Shown here: piece after piece, positions 6,590-8,806 of the stretch
Numbering within the stretch: position 1 is the stretch's first letter
Layout: every line of letters begins with the position of its first letter
Assembly: GCA_910585855.1 (NCBI GenBank)
Contig: CAJUGZ010000183.1
Span: 1 to 8,806, forward strand
Length of the DNA: 8,806 nucleotides
Origin: an uncultured Lachnospiraceae bacterium
GTDB lineage: Bacteria; Bacillota_A; Clostridia; Lachnospirales; Lachnospiraceae
Direction: 5' to 3'
Translations under genes and position numbers: made by a program
The notes under the pieces: model-generated
Told to the model about the DNA's origin: nothing
The model's database searches: none
What the model saw: the letters and a program-made list of their open reading frames with translations, nothing else

Positions 6590-7109
6590 GTGCCGTTTCT
6601 GCCATATTGACTCCATCATCCATACTTGTCTTTTGAATATAGCGATGTGCCTCCTCCTCCGACAGATGATTGCGTTCCATTAAAACCCTTTTTGCCTGTT
6701 CAATAACTGCCCGATCTTCACCACTGCGTTTCTTTGGCTGTGCTTTCCGTTTTCTTTTCTTTCGCATCAGTGACTGTACCATCATATCCACTGTATTCAG
6801 CAGATCATTTACCTTAATTGGCATAGGCAGATAGACAATCCCTTCCTCTTGATTCCCTTCCCAATACCTCTGAGAAGCAATCAAAAGCATTTCAAAATAT
6901 TTTGGAAGATTCTGATATAATTCCCGATATACCATATCCCGAAAATGATATCCGCAGATAACAATTCCGTCCTGAAATAAATCTGCCTCCTGCAAAGCCT
7001 GCGCACCAGTTGTACATACCCCTGACACAGAAAAACCATGGCGAACCAGCAGATTTCGGATTCCCTTTGCATCTTCCAGCTTTGGAAATGCAACTATAAT
7101 ATTTGCCAT
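6564..7109 (-). CDS. nitR: ANTAR-domain antiterminator with degenerate receiver (181 aa)
   Basis: The protein is an RNA-binding antiterminator of the ANTAR type. The C-terminal ANTAR domain (about 132-178) shows the pattern R.vIeqAKrvLMer..LseeeAhryIqk.SMd..vnmaetA. A basic linker, RKKRKRKAQPKKR, lies at about 116-128. The N-terminal half (1-110) resembles a response-regulator receiver, but where a phosphorylated Asp is expected the sequence reads IVICGYHF (49-56), and the conserved Lys before Pro is replaced (YLPMPI, 93-98). It is probably not phosphorylated. I prefer ATG 7109, with GGGGTGG 8 nt upstream, over ATG 7136. It lies 73 bp after glnA on the same strand. In clostridia a gene of this kind next to glnA, called nitR, is known as a nitrogen-control antiterminator; the symbol is assigned by that synteny. 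Its likely target is the glnA leader at 8578-8616. Confidence 0.85.
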   Translation of the reverse strand: MANIIVAFPKLEDAKGIRNLLVRHGFSVSGVCTTGAQALQEADLFQDGIVICGYHFRDMVYRELYQNLPKYFEMLLIASQRYWEGNQEEGIVYLPMPIKVNDLLNTVDMMVQSLMRKKRKRKAQPKKRSGEDRAVIEQAKRVLMERNHLSEEEAHRYIQKTSMDDGVNMAETAQMILELFV

Positions 7110-7182
7110 TATGGTTTCCACCCCTCTCCTATGCATCCTCCATACCGGCAGCCAATCATTTTTCCAACTCGACTATCCTTGT

Positions 7183-8484
7183 TCAGCATCGGTAAAGGTA
7201 CTCCCCAATCTCCCAATCTGTTACCTGTGCACGATACTGTGCCCATTCTGCTTTTTTTGCTTCCAGATATTTTTCTGTCACACGTTTTCCTAATACTTCC
7301 CGAATCAGCCGATCTTTTTCCAGTTCCGCAATCGCCTCTCCTAAATCCGCAGGAATCCCTTTCTTTATTCTTTCTCCTTTTTTGTCTATACTGTTTGGCA
7401 AAACCAGTCCTCTCTTTATCCCATCCAATCCCGCTGCCAAACAAACTGCCAATGTCAGATAGGGATTACATGCCGAATCAGGACAACGAAGCTCAATCCT
7501 TGTTCCCTCCCCTCTCGTTGGCGGAATACGAATAAAAGAACTTCGATCCGAAACAGACCAAGCGATCTTAGAAGGAGCTTCAAATCCAGATACCAAACGC
7601 TTATACGAATTTACAATCGGATTTGTAATCAGCATCATCCCTCTCATATGTGCCAAAAGCCCTGCAATAAACTGATAAGCCGTTGTACTCAGTCCATACA
7701 TATCCTCCTGATCCGCAAAAACATTTTTCCCGTCCTTCACTAAAGACATATTGGTATGCATCCCGGAACCATTGATTCCAAATACCGGTTTTGGCATAAA
7801 AGTAGCATGAAGTCCATGCCTTTTTGCAATCGAACGAACCGCCAGTTTAAAAGTCATAATATTATCTGCAGCATTCAATGCCTTATCATAGCGAAAATCA
7901 ATCTCATGCTGCGCCGGAGCTGCCTCATGATGAGAAGATTCTACAATAAACCCCATATCCTCCAAACTAAGTACAATATCCCGCCTTGCATTTTCTCCCA
8001 AATCTAACGGTCCTAAATCAAAATACCCCGCTTTCTCATGTGTCGTAGTTGTAGGAAGCCCATTGTCATCCGTATGAAACAAAAAAAACTCACACTCCGA
8101 TCCCACATAAAACGTATATCCCATATCGGCTGCCTCTTTTAACACCCTCTTTAAAATAAAACGGGGATCTCCTTCAAATGGATCTCCGCAAGGCAGATAG
8201 ACATCACAAATCAGTCTTGCCACTTTCCCCTGCTGAGGCCGCCAAGGAAAAATTTGAAACGTATCCAAATCAGGATAAAGACACAAATCCTCCTCCATCT
8301 TTACAAACCCGTCAATCAAAGAACCATCAAACATACACTGTCGGTTACATACCCGTTCTAACTGACTTGCCGTAACCGCCATATTCTTTAAAGTCCCAAA
8401 CAGATCCGTAAACTGAAGCCGAATAAACTCCACCCCCTCTTCCTCTACCAAACGCATTAGATCTTCCTTCGTATACCTGCTCAT
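7183..8484 (-). CDS. glnA: Type I glutamine synthetase (433 aa)
   Basis: The enzyme makes glutamine from glutamate, ammonia and ATP, the entry point of ammonia assimilation; GSI is a cytoplasmic dodecamer. The length fits the GSI-alpha form of Gram-positive bacteria, and the adenylylation-site insert of the beta form is absent. Seen motifs are FDGSLIDGF (52-60), GSECEFFLF (128-136), HHEAAPAQHEIDF (185-197), FMPKPVFGINGSGMH (229-243), NPIVNSYKRLVSGFEAP (288-304) and ELRCPDSACNPYLTLA (331-346). Position 62 is Lys; in Bacillus subtilis GS the equivalent Arg62 takes part in glutamine feedback inhibition. The flap segment reads VSGFEAP instead of the usual VPGYEAP. The ATG has GGAGG 7 nt upstream. 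It heads a leftward unit with the ANTAR gene. Confidence 0.96.
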   Translation of the reverse strand: MSRYTKEDLMRLVEEEGVEFIRLQFTDLFGTLKNMAVTASQLERVCNRQCMFDGSLIDGFVKMEEDLCLYPDLDTFQIFPWRPQQGKVARLICDVYLPCGDPFEGDPRFILKRVLKEAADMGYTFYVGSECEFFLFHTDDNGLPTTTTHEKAGYFDLGPLDLGENARRDIVLSLEDMGFIVESSHHEAAPAQHEIDFRYDKALNAADNIMTFKLAVRSIAKRHGLHATFMPKPVFGINGSGMHTNMSLVKDGKNVFADQEDMYGLSTTAYQFIAGLLAHMRGMMLITNPIVNSYKRLVSGFEAPSKIAWSVSDRSSFIRIPPTRGEGTRIELRCPDSACNPYLTLAVCLAAGLDGIKRGLVLPNSIDKKGERIKKGIPADLGEAIAELEKDRLIREVLGKRVTEKYLEAKKAEWAQYRAQVTDWEIGEYLYRC

Positions 8485-8577
8485 CTTCTCTCCTCCATTT
8501 CCTTTTTATCAATATAATAATACCCATAACAAACTTTTTAATTTTCAGCATCCTCTCAGCTTCCTGTTTCCATATAG

Positions 8578-8612
8578 AAAAAAAGGCGTACCTTTCCTAG
8601 GTGAACGCCTTT
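8578..8612 (-). terminator. Attenuator terminator in the glnA leader
   Basis: On the minus strand, AAAGGCGT (8612-8605) pairs perfectly with ACGCCTTT (8589-8582). An inner ACCT/AGGT stem lies in the loop, and seven T (8584-8578) follow. It begins only about 5 nt after the predicted transcription start and about 97 nt before the glnA start codon, so glnA expression needs read-through. The rest of the leader, 8485-8577, shows only the ribosome binding site. Confidence 0.9.
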
Positions 8613-8616
8613 GTTC
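8603..8616 (-). promoter_or_regulatory. Candidate ANTAR-binding hexaloop hairpin overlapping the terminator
   Basis: On the minus strand, GAAC (8616-8613) pairs with GTTC (8606-8603) around the six-base loop AAAGGC. ANTAR target hairpins are known to carry a hexaloop with A at position 1 and G at position 4, as here. Folding this hairpin consumes the 5' arm of the terminator at 8612-8605, so the two are mutually exclusive. Known ANTAR sites have two such hairpins. The second candidate, ACCT-AGGAA-AGGT at 8602-8590, has a five-base loop and is not canonical. Confidence 0.5.
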
Positions 8617-8623
8617 TGCCTCT

Positions 8624-8652
8624 ATCATAATCATCTTTTCTCAAAATGTCAA
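8624..8652 (-). promoter_or_regulatory. Sigma-A-type promoter of glnA
   Basis: On the minus strand a perfect -35 box TTGACA (8652-8647), a 17-bp spacer and TATGAT (8629-8624), one base from the -10 consensus, lie just before the attenuator. Transcription should start near 8617. The promoter begins 13 bp after the end of repeat R. Confidence 0.85.
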
Positions 8653-8665
8653 TCATTATTCAGTG

Positions 8666-8806
8666 AGGACGCCAGATTCGAAAACGGTGGGCAGCCTGCT
8701 GTTCCACGTTTCCAAAAAGCAAGAAGTTCTAAGACTTCTGCCTTTTCCTTGATCCAGCCGGACAGACCGGGGCGCAATTCGCCCTCATTTCAACCGAAAC
8801 GAAACG
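8666..8806 (-). repeat. 141-bp repeat R, inverted partner of 76-215
   Basis: Its reverse complement is about 90% identical to 76-215. The same 13-bp bulged hairpin (8714-8746, loop sequence unchanged) and the same GGCGTCCT end at 8666-8673 are present. It reaches the last base of the window, so it may continue beyond. Like its partner it stands just upstream of a strong promoter, pointing toward the regulated gene, and carries no gene. Confidence 0.85.

Noticed and set aside
7038..7535. Open frame of 165 codons antisense to the glnA-ANTAR junction
   Set aside because: It is a Leu/Pro/Ser-rich shadow of two real genes on the opposite strand.
76..8806. Composite transposon bounded by inverted repeats
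   Set aside because: No transposase or integrase is encoded between the repeats, the cargo is ordinary housekeeping genes, and no target duplication can be seen.

Overview
The window looks like a chromosomal segment of a low-GC Gram-positive anaerobe of the Clostridia, most likely Lachnospiraceae. The reasons are AT-rich codon use, strong GGAGG-type ribosome binding sites, a T-box leader, a glutamine synthetase paired with an ANTAR antiterminator, LL-diaminopimelate aminotransferase (DapL), and a PflX-like radical SAM protein. The family and genus are inferred from gene content, not from a marker gene. No phage, insertion sequence, CRISPR, rRNA or tRNA gene was seen.

Layout. Positions 1-650 hold a leftward terminator-like hairpin, a 140-bp repeat (L), a strong promoter and a tryptophan T-box leader. 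This leader drives the only rightward gene, a stand-alone TrpB2-type tryptophan synthase beta chain (656-2044). All other genes run leftward. From right to left they are glnA, an ANTAR response-regulator-like gene (nitR-like), dapL, an HD-GYP phosphodiesterase gene, folA (dihydrofolate reductase) and a PflX-like radical SAM gene. The glnA leader carries a consensus promoter followed at once by an intrinsic terminator. The 5' arm of that terminator can instead fold into a small hairpin with an ANTAR-type hexaloop, which fits control by the ANTAR protein encoded just downstream.

Repeats are the least explained part. A 140-bp repeat occurs at both ends of the window in inverted orientation (76-215 and 8666-8806, about 90% identical). 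Each copy lies just upstream of a regulated promoter, trpB2 on the left and glnA on the right. A second family of about 140-bp imperfect palindromes occurs in opposite orientation at 2070-2213 and 3938-4084, with a decayed third piece at 3835-3887. In these, long outer stems and the apical stem differ between copies but keep base pairing, while the sequence between them is almost unchanged. That is the pattern expected of a conserved folded RNA or a structure-dependent mobile palindrome. I could not name either family.

Functional theme. The two attenuated units both concern nitrogen and amino-acid supply: tryptophan from indole, sensed through tRNA-Trp, and ammonia assimilation through ANTAR antitermination. 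dapL feeds lysine and peptidoglycan synthesis. folA and the PflX-like gene appear to form a separate small leftward unit behind the palindromic repeats.
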